This document shows, one piece after another, positions 43,630-52,957 of a stretch of 64,000 nucleotides of DNA. The stretch spans positions 806,001 to 870,000 of the forward strand of contig JABTTZ010000001.1 of assembly GCA_015075625.1 (NCBI GenBank), given 5' to 3'. The notes under the pieces were generated by a model. It was given only the letters and a program-made list of their open reading frames with translations, searched no databases and was not told the origin of the DNA. The position numbers and the translations under genes were made by a program. Position 1 is the first letter of the stretch, and every line of letters starts with the position of its first letter. The DNA is from Anaerolineales bacterium (GTDB lineage Bacteria > Chloroflexota > Anaerolineae > Aggregatilineales > UBA2796).

Positions 43630-45292
43630 CTGGGCGGTATTCACCGAAAACATCGCGCAGCACGCGGCATATTTCCCCTAGTGTTGCCTCGCGCTCCACT
43701 GCCTCTACAAAGAGCGGCATAAGGGCTTCCCGTCCCCGTGCCGCCGTTTCAATCTGACTTAGAATCTCGCTCACCTTGCCGTTATCCCGCCGCGCCCGGA
43801 GGTCTGCCAAACGCGCCCGCTGGTTTGCCTCTATGCCTGGGTCTACATGAAGGGTGGCAATCGGCGCTTCTTCGTTGAGGGCAAACTTGTTCACGCCAAC
43901 GATCACCTGTTCACCGTGTTCCACCGCCCGTTGATAGGCATAGGCGGCATCTTGGATTTCCCTCTGCACAAAGCCGCGCTCTATCGCCCTGAGCGCCCCG
44001 CCCATCGCATCAATCTGGGCGATGTACTCACGGGCGCGGGTTTCTAGGGCATCCGTCAGCGATTCCACATAGTAGCTGCCAGCAAGCGGGTCTACGGTGT
44101 CGGCAGCGCCGCTTTCATAGGCGATGATTTGTTGGGTACGCAGCGCCACCTGTACGGCTGATTCGGTGGGGAGCGCCAGCGCCTCGTCAAGGCTGTTCGT
44201 GTGCAGGCTTTGCGTCCCGCCGAGAACAGCCGAGAGCGCCTGAATCGTGACGCGGGCGACATTGTTCACGGGCTGTTGGGCGGTCAGTGTGCTGCCGCCC
44301 GTTTGGGTATGGAAGCGAAGCTGCCACGATTTTGGATTCTTCGCCCCAAACCGTTCGCGCATAATCCCCGCCCACAAGCGCCGTGCCGCCCGAAACTTGG
44401 CGACTTCCTCAAAAAATTGGTTGTGGGCGTTGAAGAAGAAGGATAGCTGCGGAGCGAAATCATCCACCGCCATCCCCGCCTCAAGCGCCGCTTGGACGTA
44501 GGCAATGGCGTTCGCTAGGGTGAAGGCAACTTCCTGCGCGGCGGTACTGCCCGCCTCCCGAATATGGTAGCCGCTGATGCTGATCGTATTCCAATGGGGG
44601 ACATGATCTTTGCAATAGGCGAACAAGTCGGTGATCAAGCGCATCGAGGGCGCAGGCGGGAAAATATACGTCCCCCGTGCAATGTATTCCTTCAAAATAT
44701 CGTTCTGCACCGTCCCCCGTAGTTTGTTGGCGGGGACGCCCTGCCGCTTCCCGACGGCGATATAGAGGGCGAGCAGAATCGTCGCTGGCGCGTTGATCGT
44801 CATGGAAGTGCTGACCTGATCGAGAGGGATTTGGTCGAAAAGCTGCGCCATATCGTGAATCGTGGCGATGCTCACCCCGACCTTGCCCACCTCCCCCAAC
44901 GCCATCGGATCATCAGCATCGTAGCCAATCTGGGTGGGGAGATCAAAGGCAACCGACAGCCCGCTTTGCCCCTGCGCCAGCAAAAACCGATAGCGGGCGT
45001 TTGATTCTTCGGCGGTGGCGTACCCCGCATATTGGCGCATTGTCCAAAAGCGCGAGCGGTACATCGTCGGTTGGATTCCTCGTGTATAGGGGTACTCACC
45101 GGGGAAGCCTAATTTTTGGTTGTAGATCATGTCGTCTGCGGCGGTGGGAAGGTAGAGCCGCTCTACAGGAATGCCAGAGGAGGTGACAAACGCTTCGGCG
45201 CGTTCAGGCGATTTGGCAAGGGTCGGTTGGAGCGTTTTCCCTTCCCATTCGGCACGCGCATCGTGAAGGGTTGGGGGCGTTTTCGTCGTCAT
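43616..45292 (-). CDS. Methylmalonyl-CoA mutase large subunit, without the B12-binding domain
   Basis: 558 residues, the TIM-barrel catalytic part. [20 protein letters not shown] carries the substrate-binding Tyr region, [17 protein letters not shown] the active-site His, and [20 protein letters not shown] is also typical. The C-terminal cobalamin-binding DxHxxG domain of single-chain mutases is absent, so a separate small subunit is needed; it is not in the window. The reaction, methylmalonyl-CoA to succinyl-CoA, links odd-chain or branched substrate breakdown to the TCA cycle. Operon with the CYTH protein upstream (20-bp gap). Confidence 0.94.
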   Translation of the reverse strand: MTTKTPPTLHDARAEWEGKTLQPTLAKSPERAEAFVTSSGIPVERLYLPTAADDMIYNQKLGFPGEYPYTRGIQPTMYRSRFWTMRQYAGYATAEESNARYRFLLAQGQSGLSVAFDLPTQIGYDADDPMALGEVGKVGVSIATIHDMAQLFDQIPLDQVSTSMTINAPATILLALYIAVGKRQGVPANKLRGTVQNDILKEYIARGTYIFPPAPSMRLITDLFAYCKDHVPHWNTISISGYHIREAGSTAAQEVAFTLANAIAYVQAALEAGMAVDDFAPQLSFFFNAHNQFFEEVAKFRAARRLWAGIMRERFGAKNPKSWQLRFHTQTGGSTLTAQQPVNNVARVTIQALSAVLGGTQSLHTNSLDEALALPTESAVQVALRTQQIIAYESGAADTVDPLAGSYYVESLTDALETRAREYIAQIDAMGGALRAIERGFVQREIQDAAYAYQRAVEHGEQVIVGVNKFALNEEAPIATLHVDPGIEANQRARLADLRARRDNGKVSEILSQIETAARGREALMPLFVEAVEREATLGEICRVLRDVFGEYRPDVSV

Positions 45293-45312
45293 AATCGTAA
45301 ATCCTATGAATG

Positions 45313-45927
45313 CTATTCTTTTTCATCTGGCGTGAACGGAAATAACCCTTTTTCACTATCTATGTCTCTGAAATTATCAAAGGTCAGGTCACGGATCGGC
45401 AGATTATGATCCTGTTTCAGCTTATGAAAGAGTGCCGAGTAGCTCTCTTTGATGGTGGGGAGGCGATCCAAGCCCAACGCTACCAAGCACCGTCTAATCG
45501 CCTCTGGCTCACCTTCGATCTCAACGAACGTCCCAATGGGAAGCTCATCCAGAACAACTTCGCAGCCATCAAGGGTGTAGGTGGTGCGGTACTTTTCATA
45601 GACCCACGTCGGAGTGAATCCAATACGCTGCAAGAGCATATCCGCCGCCTCAAAATCATCAACGCCGATCTCAATTTCGGTGCGGGTGGTGCTGCCGTAA
45701 GCGCCGAGAGCGGCTGGTTCTTTGTATGTTAGCCGGGCGGCGTTATCTTGCCGCAGGCGCAGCACACGCCCACTTCCGGTCAGCGTTTGGGCTGGATCAT
45801 CGTAGTGGATATTGCGCTCGTAGACACGGGGTGTTTTCAGGGTTGCGCCGATTCCCTCTAAGCGTTTGGCGATGAGCGCAAGGTCAGGAACGCGCAGTTT
45901 TACCTCGGTTTCGGTATGCTTATCCAT
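45313..45927 (-). CDS. CYTH-domain protein (class IV adenylate cyclase / triphosphatase family)
   Basis: 204 residues from ATG at 45927, with GGAGGG eight bases upstream. The ExExK signature is at residues 6-10 (ETEVK), followed by [30 protein letters not shown] and [17 protein letters not shown], which line the triphosphate tunnel. Family members hydrolyse triphosphates or make cAMP. Lying directly after a Ppx/GppA gene, a tripolyphosphate or polyphosphate role is more likely than cyclase, but this is inferred from context. Confidence 0.85.
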   Translation of the reverse strand: MDKHTETEVKLRVPDLALIAKRLEGIGATLKTPRVYERNIHYDDPAQTLTGSGRVLRLRQDNAARLTYKEPAALGAYGSTTRTEIEIGVDDFEAADMLLQRIGFTPTWVYEKYRTTYTLDGCEVVLDELPIGTFVEIEGEPEAIRRCLVALGLDRLPTIKESYSALFHKLKQDHNLPIRDLTFDNFRDIDSEKGLFPFTPDEKE

Positions 45928-45932
45928 GATGA

Positions 45933-47507
45933 TCACCCTCCCCGCCGTATTTCGAGGTGGCTGCCAAAGGCGGCTTCAAAGACATCGGCGTGCTGTTCTG
46001 CCGCCCATACAGAGACAGCAACATCGTGGTTGGCATAAATATCCAAATGGGCAGCGTCATTACGCATTCGCAGCTTCACTTCACGTACTGCCCCATCACG
46101 GCTGCGATCCAACTGCTCGGCAAGGCGCAGGCAGGCGGTGATCTTCAGCAGACGGCGATCATCGTCTGTTTCCAAAACGCCGCTCAGTTCGCCCGTGCTT
46201 GGTTTTCCCTTGCGGTGGTAAAGGGTGGCGAGGGCGATGAGGGCAAGTTCCCGATGGGAATAGCCGGGCAAGCCCGAATTCAGAATGAGGTAGTAACTAT
46301 GCCGATGATGATCGTTGTAATCAATGTTCATCCCAATATCGTGCAGCATACAGGCTGCCCATAGCAGTTCCCGTTCCGCCGCTGTCATGAGGGGGTCTTC
46401 GGTTAGCCGCGCCACTTGGTCGAACAAGGAGAGCGCCAGCGCTGCCACATGGTCGCCATGCTCGGCTTGAAAAGCATACAAATGCGCCATATTCATGACG
46501 CTTGCTTGGCGAACATTCTCGAACAGGGATGGGGATTCACCTTCCAAAAAGCGTTCATAAAACAGCCCTTCGCGGACGCCCTGACTGCATACGATCATCT
46601 GCGGGGAGTCGGAAAAACGGAGACATTCATCAACAACCAACGCCCCACCGAGGGCAATATCGGCGCGGTCTGCCTTCATTCCGGGTATGCCCCGCCGTTC
46701 GGAGATCGTCAGCGATTCCATCTTCTTCACCATGCGCTGGAAATCATCGCGCTGGACGATATACCCGTGCAGTTCATCAAGGGGATAGCCCTTCATTTTC
46801 TGAACAAGCCGTCCGGCATTCCGCAGCGAGCCGCCCTGCCCAACAAGGCGAAAGCCTTTTTCGTGCTTAAACCACGCGCTGATCGTATCGAGGTGTTTCC
46901 GCACATGATTGCGCAAGGTGTTCAAAGCTTCTTTGCCCGGCGGGGCGTTGGGCAGCCAATCTTCGGTCATACGCACCGCCCCAAGCGGGAACGAAACCGC
47001 CCGCACGCTGCGCCGATTTTCCACCCGCGTTACTTCCAAACTTCCCCCGCCGAGGTCAATGACAAAGCCGTTTTCGAGAATGGTGCTGTTTTCAGCGGCA
47101 ACATAGCCATAGTAGGCTTCCTCTGCCTCGCTGAGAACGCGCACGGTGATGCCCGACTCGTCCTCCACGCGCCGTAAAAATTCCGCTTGGTTGGCGGCAT
47201 CACGCACGGCGCTGGTGGCGGCGGCAACGATATCCGTAATTTTTTGGGAGTCGCAGAAGGAACGGTATAACTGCATCACCTCTACGGCATGATCCATCGC
47301 CGGAGCGGAAAGTTTCCCCGTTGCCCCCAAACCATGCACCAAACGGACGTTTTCCCGCACTTCATCGGTCACTTTGAAATAATGATGCGGTTGGTAGGTG
47401 ATCACAATCAGCCGAAAGCTGTTCGATCCCACGTCAATAATGGCGACCTTTTTGGGGTTGTTGAGGCTCTCAGGGGTGAGGCGAAGGTGGTCAAGTGATT
47501 TGAGCAT
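45933..47507 (-). CDS. Ppx/GppA exopolyphosphatase with C-terminal HD domain
   Basis: 524 residues. The ASKHA-type phosphate-binding motifs are AIIDVGSNSFRLIV (about 22-35), AATSAVRDAANQ and DLGGGSLEVTRV (about 151). A C-terminal HD domain has LHDIGMNIDYNDHHRHSYYLI near 388. The enzyme would remove phosphate from polyphosphate or pppGpp, acting in stringent or phosphate response. Its leader region is listed separately. Stop and the CYTH start are about five bases apart. Confidence 0.92.
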   Translation of the reverse strand: MLKSLDHLRLTPESLNNPKKVAIIDVGSNSFRLIVITYQPHHYFKVTDEVRENVRLVHGLGATGKLSAPAMDHAVEVMQLYRSFCDSQKITDIVAAATSAVRDAANQAEFLRRVEDESGITVRVLSEAEEAYYGYVAAENSTILENGFVIDLGGGSLEVTRVENRRSVRAVSFPLGAVRMTEDWLPNAPPGKEALNTLRNHVRKHLDTISAWFKHEKGFRLVGQGGSLRNAGRLVQKMKGYPLDELHGYIVQRDDFQRMVKKMESLTISERRGIPGMKADRADIALGGALVVDECLRFSDSPQMIVCSQGVREGLFYERFLEGESPSLFENVRQASVMNMAHLYAFQAEHGDHVAALALSLFDQVARLTEDPLMTAAERELLWAACMLHDIGMNIDYNDHHRHSYYLILNSGLPGYSHRELALIALATLYHRKGKPSTGELSGVLETDDDRRLLKITACLRLAEQLDRSRDGAVREVKLRMRNDAAHLDIYANHDVAVSVWAAEQHADVFEAAFGSHLEIRRGG

Positions 47508-47521
47508 GGGTGTTCCTATTT

Positions 47522-47643
47522 CTTTCTGTACCCTTGCTGATTGCGGGACAATCAGCCTCCTTATAAGAAGTGCGGGCTAACCACCCTCGCTCACTAGGCT
47601 ACAAGAAGAAAGCGATTATAACGACGCCCGCAAAGACCTTCAA
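47522..47643 (-). promoter_or_regulatory. Promoter and structured leader of the Ppx/GppA gene (diverged copy of the leader element)
   Basis: Reading on the reverse strand: TTGAAG (47638-47643), 17-bp spacer, TATAAT (47615-47620), then a leader of about 100 nt. Hairpin A is CTTCTTATAAGGAG (47557-47570), one G-U pair, and hairpin B is CTGATTG/CAATCAG (47537-47555, 5-nt loop), followed by CAAGGGTAC. Hairpin B keeps the seven-pair stem of the two other copies but with A-T in place of G-C at pair four, a compensatory change. The ribosome site (AGGA) and ATG 47507 follow. Confidence 0.6.
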
Positions 47644-47669
47644 GGGATGCGTTTGTATTCCCCTTGGAC

Positions 47670-48479
47670 TCAGCCTTTTCGCCAAGCAAAGGGATTAAAC
47701 AGGCGTGGCGCAAAAGCTGGAACGGTGCGGATATAGTCGGCGTATTCGGGACGACGGTCTTTGATGTCCCGCTCCAACATGGCAACCCCAGAGACGCGCA
47801 GCAGAAGCCATGTCATGAGGATGGGGGCAAAAACGGTGAGCAGCCCAAAGGGGACACTCACGGCAACCAACCAATAGCCCCACCACATGGCTGAATTCCC
47901 GAAATAATTCGGGTGGCGGGAAAGCCCCCATAAGCCGCTGTTCAGCACCTTTCCCTTATTGGCGGGGTCGTTCTTGAAACGGGCAAGCTGAAGGTCGCTG
48001 ACGGACTCAAAATAGAAGCCAACCCCCCATAACAGCGCTCCGGCAAGGTCAAAGAGGGTGATTGCGGCGGGTAGGGGGCTGTACTGCGCGGCAGCGGAGA
48101 CGCCAGAGAGGATGCCCGCTACCACCCCTTGTGACCAAAAAACACTGAACAGGCTGACCAACCAATAGCGCTTGCCAACGCCCTCGCGCATCCGGGCATA
48201 GCGGTAGTCTTCGCCCCTGTGCTGGACGATCTTGCGCCATGTGAGGTAAAACGAGAGGCGGAAACCCCAGAGGGTGAACATCGCCGTGATCAGCAGCTTT
48301 CGCCCGCCATAGCCGCCGGGCGTTAGGGCGTAATGCGCCCACGCCGCCACCACAAAGGTCATCCCCCAAACAAGATCGATGATGCTCACATCTTTCAGAA
48401 AGACACTGATCACCCACATCAGGCTGAGGAAGATGAGGAGGATCGGGAAGGTGAGTAGGTAGAGTTCAAGGAAGGTCAT
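47670..48479 (-). CDS. DUF1295 membrane protein (steroid 5-alpha-reductase-like)
   Basis: 269 residues with about seven TM helices. Family signatures include TLWGFRLSFYLTWR, EDYRYARMREG, SGLWGLSRHPNYFGNSAMWWGYWL and ERDIKDRRPEYADYIRTV. Members are NAD(P)H-dependent reductases or methyltransferases of the membrane. Substrate unknown. It follows YbeY in the same direction, after a 64-bp gap. Confidence 0.85.
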   Translation of the reverse strand: MTFLELYLLTFPILLIFLSLMWVISVFLKDVSIIDLVWGMTFVVAAWAHYALTPGGYGGRKLLITAMFTLWGFRLSFYLTWRKIVQHRGEDYRYARMREGVGKRYWLVSLFSVFWSQGVVAGILSGVSAAAQYSPLPAAITLFDLAGALLWGVGFYFESVSDLQLARFKNDPANKGKVLNSGLWGLSRHPNYFGNSAMWWGYWLVAVSVPFGLLTVFAPILMTWLLLRVSGVAMLERDIKDRRPEYADYIRTVPAFAPRLFNPFAWRKG

Positions 48480-48543
48480 GGTCCGTTTCTCCTATAGGAA
48501 ATTATAGGGAAAACGCCCCTCGCTGCCCTATCCTTAGAGGCAG

Positions 48544-49080
48544 TCAATCGTCAAGTGGAAACTCTGACACATCAAAGGCGATCCCCGCCGCACGCAAGGC
48601 GAGGCGCTGTTGATCCCACATGGCTGTTTGGCGTTCGCGGCTATCGTGATCGTATCCCAACAGGTGCAGCGTCCCATGAATCACCAACAGGACGAACTCA
48701 TCGGCACGATCATGCCCTTCGGCGGCGGCTTGTGACGCCGTGTAGGGATAGGCAAGGATCAGATCGCCCAAGTAAAGGGCGTCGTCCTCACCCGCCTCCG
48801 TGATAGCCGTTTGCAATTCTTGGGGGAGCGGTTCGGCAGGAAAAGAAAGAACATCCGTCGGCGCATCGACATCCCGATATTGGCGGTTCAGGTCACGCAC
48901 GCCCTCATCGCCCATAACGATCACCGTGATCATCGTTCCTTTAGGCGCGTTGTGACGGGTAAGAACGTCAATCATCGCCGCCTGCATCCTATCCAGCGGG
49001 AGATCGGAAGCGCCGAATTCATCTTGAATGTCGATGATGTAGCCCTCTGCCGTCTGCCCAACGTTGTTGAGGTCGCTCAC
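48544..49080 (-). CDS. ybeY: rRNA maturation endoribonuclease YbeY
   Basis: 178 residues. The zinc motif HGTLHLLGYDHD (HxxxHxxxxxH) near 131 and DVLSFPAEPLP are diagnostic. YbeY matures 16S rRNA 3' ends and takes part in ribosome quality control. GTG start at 49080 overlaps the PgpH stop (GTGA). The PgpH-YbeY pairing is seen in many bacteria. Confidence 0.94.
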   Translation of the reverse strand: MSDLNNVGQTAEGYIIDIQDEFGASDLPLDRMQAAMIDVLTRHNAPKGTMITVIVMGDEGVRDLNRQYRDVDAPTDVLSFPAEPLPQELQTAITEAGEDDALYLGDLILAYPYTASQAAAEGHDRADEFVLLVIHGTLHLLGYDHDSRERQTAMWDQQRLALRAAGIAFDVSEFPLDD

Positions 49081-51212
49081 GGCATTGCCTCGTCTGTTGC
49101 TGCCGCCGAGAGAAGGGGGACTGCCCGCATCTCTTGGGTTGTGTTTTTCGTCACGGTGGGGTACATGATGCGGGGGTGGAACATCCCTTGTAGGCTGCTG
49201 ACGAACACTTCCTGAATAATCCGCAAGTCTTTCACCGTTAAGCCGGAATCTTCCAACTGCCCACAGGTGAGGCGCGTGTGAATCAGATCGGCAATGACGC
49301 GCTCGATCTCGTCTTTGTCGTGACAGCGGCGCGAACGGACAATGGTCTCACTGGCATCGGCAAGCATCATGATCGCAGCTTCGCGGGTTTGTGGGCGCGG
49401 GCCCGGATAGGAAAAACGCTCCGCCCGCACCTTTGTTTCGTCACCGCCCATCTCTTGGAGTGCCTTATTGTAAAAGTAGATCACTTGGGTCGTTCCGTGA
49501 TGCTGGGCGATAAAATCGACAATGGCTTGCGGAAGGTGATGTTTCCGCGCCATTTTGACCCCGTCAATGACATGGTTGATGATGATTCGGGCGCTTTCCT
49601 CTGGTTTTAGGCGGTCATGGGGGTTCACCGCCCCTTCCGCCTGATTTTCGACAAAGAAGGGCGGGGCAACCAGTTTTCCAATGTCATGATAAAGCGCTCC
49701 GATACGCACTAAGGGGGCATTTGCCTCAATGCGTTCGGCGGCAAGTTCGGCAAGGTTTGCCACTTGGAGGCTGTGTTGGTATGTCCCCGGCGCTTCACGC
49801 AGAAGGCGCTGGAGCAAGGGTTGGTTTGGTTGGGACAGTTCAATCAACTTCACGCCGGTGGGTAAGTTAAGCATATTGCTGACGAGATACAGCCCCACCA
49901 GACCCAAGCCCGCAGAGAGAACCCCGCTGAGCAGCGAGGCGGGAAGAAGCGCCAAGGTCCGCGAGACATCGGCATTGCGCCCTAACAACCCAAAGAGCAA
50001 GGTCAGCGACACATTGACAACGGCAATGGTCACCCCTGCCCCAAAATAGGCGCTGAGGTGTTCTTTGTGGCGCAGCGCCAACAACCCTGCCCCACCGCCC
50101 CCCGCCACCAATGCCGCGTACTCTAGCGATCCGCCGCTGATCACACCCATCATCGCCGCCAACGCTGCCGTCAGCGCCGCCGCAATGGGGAGTTCGACAA
50201 ACGCAGCAACAATCAGGGTGAAGGCTGCCGCCGGATAAAGATGGTTTAAAATACCCGCATCGCCATTAAACAACCGTCCTCCGGCAAGAAAGATCAAGAA
50301 TAGAATCCCGATCAGTGCCATGCGGGGTTGGTCGTTCACCAATTCTTGGTGAAAAATGTTGATGTATTTCAACATCAGGATGTAGAGCAAAAAGACAGAG
50401 AGGATCGCCGCCCCAAAAATACGCACCCGTTGATCATCGGGGCGCAGCAAGCCCAACTGGGTGAGCGCCTCCATATCGGCTTCGCTGACAATGGTCCCTG
50501 CCCGGACGACAATTTGCCCGGCGACAAAGCTGCGCGTGACCGGCTTTACGGCGTCGGCTGCCTTCGTTTTGGCCGCAGCCATACGTTCTTCGTTGTAGAA
50601 CGTGTTGGGACGAATGAGCGCGGCAACCACCTTCACAATGAGGTCTGTATGCTCTTGGGGGACGGAAAAACTGATCAAGTTGGGAAGGTTGTTCACCACA
50701 GCCGTGACGCCATCTTCCCGAATCTCATTGCGCATGACGCGCTCTAAGATCGTCATCACTTGGGCATCAACAACCGTCCATGCCGTATCGGAAAGCGCCA
50801 GCAGCGCCCGATAATCTGTCTCGGTAAGAGGGACAAGGGTGTTCCTCAAAAGTTGAATCACACCGAGATCAAGGGAAATATCACTGCTGAGACGAGTCGT
50901 ATTGATCTCATCCAAAAGTTTGCGCGTATATTGGACTTGCTCACGCAGGACGCCCGGGTTAGGCGGATCGTAGACCCGCGCCACCGTATCTGCGGCATTT
51001 TTGCGGGCAAGCGCGGTGAGAACTTGGCTTTCGTAGGTCAGACTGATAGGGGCGGTAATATCGCTAGGGGCAACCTGTCCGGCGGCTGACCCTGCCCCCG
51101 CTGTTGGAATCAAGGCGGGGGAGGCGACAATCAGCACCGCGCTGAGCAAAAAAGCAGCGGCAAGAATCACGGTGTTGATCCGCCGTAAGCTGACGGTTTG
51201 GTCGGCAAACAT
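49077..51212 (-). CDS. pgpH: 7TM-HD phosphodiesterase PgpH (predicted c-di-AMP hydrolase)
   Basis: 711 residues. An N-terminal TM helix (about 13-35) and a long extracellular 7TMR-HD domain come first, then about seven TM helices (290-460), then a cytoplasmic HD domain: LYHDIGKLVAPPFFVENQ near 505, ESARIIINHVIDGVKMA and IAQHHGTTQVIYF. Known PgpH enzymes hydrolyse c-di-AMP. The two PstA/DarA-like proteins at 32-33 kb fit this signalling pathway; a cyclase gene is not in the window. Confidence 0.93.
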   Translation of the reverse strand: MFADQTVSLRRINTVILAAAFLLSAVLIVASPALIPTAGAGSAAGQVAPSDITAPISLTYESQVLTALARKNAADTVARVYDPPNPGVLREQVQYTRKLLDEINTTRLSSDISLDLGVIQLLRNTLVPLTETDYRALLALSDTAWTVVDAQVMTILERVMRNEIREDGVTAVVNNLPNLISFSVPQEHTDLIVKVVAALIRPNTFYNEERMAAAKTKAADAVKPVTRSFVAGQIVVRAGTIVSEADMEALTQLGLLRPDDQRVRIFGAAILSVFLLYILMLKYINIFHQELVNDQPRMALIGILFLIFLAGGRLFNGDAGILNHLYPAAAFTLIVAAFVELPIAAALTAALAAMMGVISGGSLEYAALVAGGGGAGLLALRHKEHLSAYFGAGVTIAVVNVSLTLLFGLLGRNADVSRTLALLPASLLSGVLSAGLGLVGLYLVSNMLNLPTGVKLIELSQPNQPLLQRLLREAPGTYQHSLQVANLAELAAERIEANAPLVRIGALYHDIGKLVAPPFFVENQAEGAVNPHDRLKPEESARIIINHVIDGVKMARKHHLPQAIVDFIAQHHGTTQVIYFYNKALQEMGGDETKVRAERFSYPGPRPQTREAAIMMLADASETIVRSRRCHDKDEIERVIADLIHTRLTCGQLEDSGLTVKDLRIIQEVFVSSLQGMFHPRIMYPTVTKNTTQEMRAVPLLSAAATDEAMP

Positions 51213-51250
51213 GGGTAACGCTTTCTACAATCGTTCTGTTCGGGGCAGCC

Positions 51251-51697
51251 TTAACCGTTCAAGACGGCTTTGACCACCTCGTTCACCAGTTTCCCATCAG
51301 CCCGCCCCTTAAGACGTGGGCTGAGGATTTTCATCACACTGCCCATGCCTTTCGCATCAGTGACGCCGGCTTCGGCAACCGCCTTACGCACTTCGATCTC
51401 AATTTCCTCCCGCGTTAGCTGCTGCGGCAAGTACGATTCAATAAGCGTCACTTCATACTGCTCTTTTTCGGCAATATCGCTGCGCCCTAGTTTTTCTGCT
51501 TCGGCAACGCTCTCGCGGCGTTTTTTGGCTTCCTTCTGAAGGAGCGTATACAGTTCGTCCTCGGTCAGCGTTTTTCGGGTGTCCACCTCAATCTGTTTAA
51601 TCGCGCTGGTGAGCATCCGCAGCGCTTCGCGGCGGGGTACATCGCCCGCTTTCATCGCTACTTTCAAATCTTCGGTCAGTTTGTCTTTCGGGTGCAT
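51251..51697 (-). CDS. yqeY: GatB/YqeY-domain protein
   Basis: 148 residues. KLTEDLKVAMKAGDVPRREAL, TSAIKQIEVD, ESYLPQQLTREEIE, and MGSVMKILSPRLKGRADGK match the family, homologous to the C-terminal domain of amidotransferase subunit GatB. Short helical protein, probably interacting with tRNA, of unknown exact function. It lies upstream of pgpH on the same strand. Confidence 0.93.
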   Translation of the reverse strand: MHPKDKLTEDLKVAMKAGDVPRREALRMLTSAIKQIEVDTRKTLTEDELYTLLQKEAKKRRESVAEAEKLGRSDIAEKEQYEVTLIESYLPQQLTREEIEIEVRKAVAEAGVTDAKGMGSVMKILSPRLKGRADGKLVNEVVKAVLNG

Positions 51698-51832
51698 AAC
51701 TACTTTCTATCGATTTAGATCTACCATCCCTCACTCCACATCATGTGAAGGGGAAAACCTTGCCGTCTCTGTTTGCCTCACTAACAAAGCGAGGGACAAC
51801 GAGGCAAGAAAACGGTGGTATTGAAATGACCG

Positions 51833-52177
51833 TTATCCGGGAGGCCAGCTTAAGCGGCGACCCGCCAAGATATGGATATGGACGTGGGGAACATGCTGTC
51901 CGCCGTTCGTCCCCACATTCGTTATAAGACGATAGCCATCTCCAGCAAAGCCTTGTTCTTTGGCAATTTTCGCCGCCACAACGATCAGTTTTCCAAAGAG
52001 CGCGGCGTTCGTTTCGTCGGCGTCGTCGGCACTCTGGATGTGTTGGCGGGGAATCACTTGGATGTGTGTTGGTGCAGCAGGATAAATATCCCGAAAAGCA
52101 ATGATTTCAGAGTCTTCATAGAGAAGGGTCGCCGGCATCTCGCTCCGGACGATTTTACAGAAAATGCAGTTGTCCAC
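51833..52177 (-). CDS. HIT-family nucleotide-binding hydrolase
   Basis: About 114 residues. NCIFCKIVRSEMPATLLYED at the N-terminus is the Hint-type start with zinc Cys pair, and HVPHVHIHILAGR is the histidine triad with catalytic His. Members hydrolyse phosphoramidates such as AMP-lysine. ATG at 52186 is possible, but its ribosome site is too close; the GTG at 52177 has AAAGG nine bases upstream and fits the family. Confidence 0.9.
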   Translation of the reverse strand: MDNCIFCKIVRSEMPATLLYEDSEIIAFRDIYPAAPTHIQVIPRQHIQSADDADETNAALFGKLIVVAAKIAKEQGFAGDGYRLITNVGTNGGQHVPHVHIHILAGRRLSWPPG

Positions 52178-52229
52178 GCCGAGCATCCTTTCTCATGCCA
52201 AAACCATTCACACGCCTAATTGTATCACG

Positions 52230-52952
52230 TCATGGGGGGCTTTCGATTGGCAACTTCCCCGCCGCTTCCTGATCCACCAACCAGATGACGCGCCCCGCCT
52301 TGATAAGTTGTGCGGGAAGGCGTTCCGGCGCGTCCTCACCATAGAGTACCTCATAGAGGCGTTCCGCTTTTCCCACCCCACTGACAAGGAACATTACCAC
52401 CTTTCCGGCATTAATCGCCGGAGGGGTGAGGGTGACACGCCACGAGTTTAGATGCTCGACATAGACGGGGGCAACCAAGCGTGCGGCTTCAAAGAGGAGC
52501 GGCGACCCCGGAAAAAGCGAGGCGGTATGCCCATCATCGCCCATCCCCAAGAGGATCAGATCGAAAATCACCCCGCCAACGACCCGCACATAGTGTTCCG
52601 CCCCTTCCTCTGGGGGAAGTTCGCCGTGAATGCGGTGAATATTGGCGGCGGGAAGATCAAGGCGCTCTAGAAGGGCATTTTTCGCTGTACCATAGTTGCT
52701 TGAGGAGGCATCTGGTGGCACGCAGCGCTCGTCGCCCCAATAGATATGCACTTTGTCCCAAGCGAGGCGGGTGCGCCATTCGGGGAGGGCAAGCAGGGCA
52801 TACATGGGGATGGGCGTCCCACCGCCAGAGAGTGCGACATGAAACGTGCCTCGCTCAGCGATTGCTTCTCGCCCAATGCGGATAAATTCCGATGCCGCCG
52901 TCCATGCAAGGTCTGCGGCATCACGGGTGATCTGGATGTGGCGGGCGCTCAC
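52230..52952 (-). CDS. pgl: 6-phosphogluconolactonase
   Basis: 240 residues, DevB type. LSGGGTPIPMYALLA, YWGDERCVPPDASSSNYG, and LGMGDDGHTASLFPGSPLL are the sugar-phosphate motifs. The enzyme hydrolyses 6-phosphogluconolactone in the oxidative pentose phosphate pathway. GTG start at 52952; it follows ftsZ by five bases, an unusual neighbour for this enzyme. Confidence 0.93.
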   Translation of the reverse strand: MSARHIQITRDAADLAWTAASEFIRIGREAIAERGTFHVALSGGGTPIPMYALLALPEWRTRLAWDKVHIYWGDERCVPPDASSSNYGTAKNALLERLDLPAANIHRIHGELPPEEGAEHYVRVVGGVIFDLILLGMGDDGHTASLFPGSPLLFEAARLVAPVYVEHLNSWRVTLTPPAINAGKVVMFLVSGVGKAERLYEVLYGEDAPERLPAQLIKAGRVIWLVDQEAAGKLPIESPP

Positions 52953-52957
52953 GGGCG

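Noticed and set aside
45313-45927. CYTH protein as a true adenylate cyclase (cyaB)
   Set aside because: The fold is certain, but the neighbouring polyphosphatase gene makes a triphosphatase equally or more likely, so no symbol is given.
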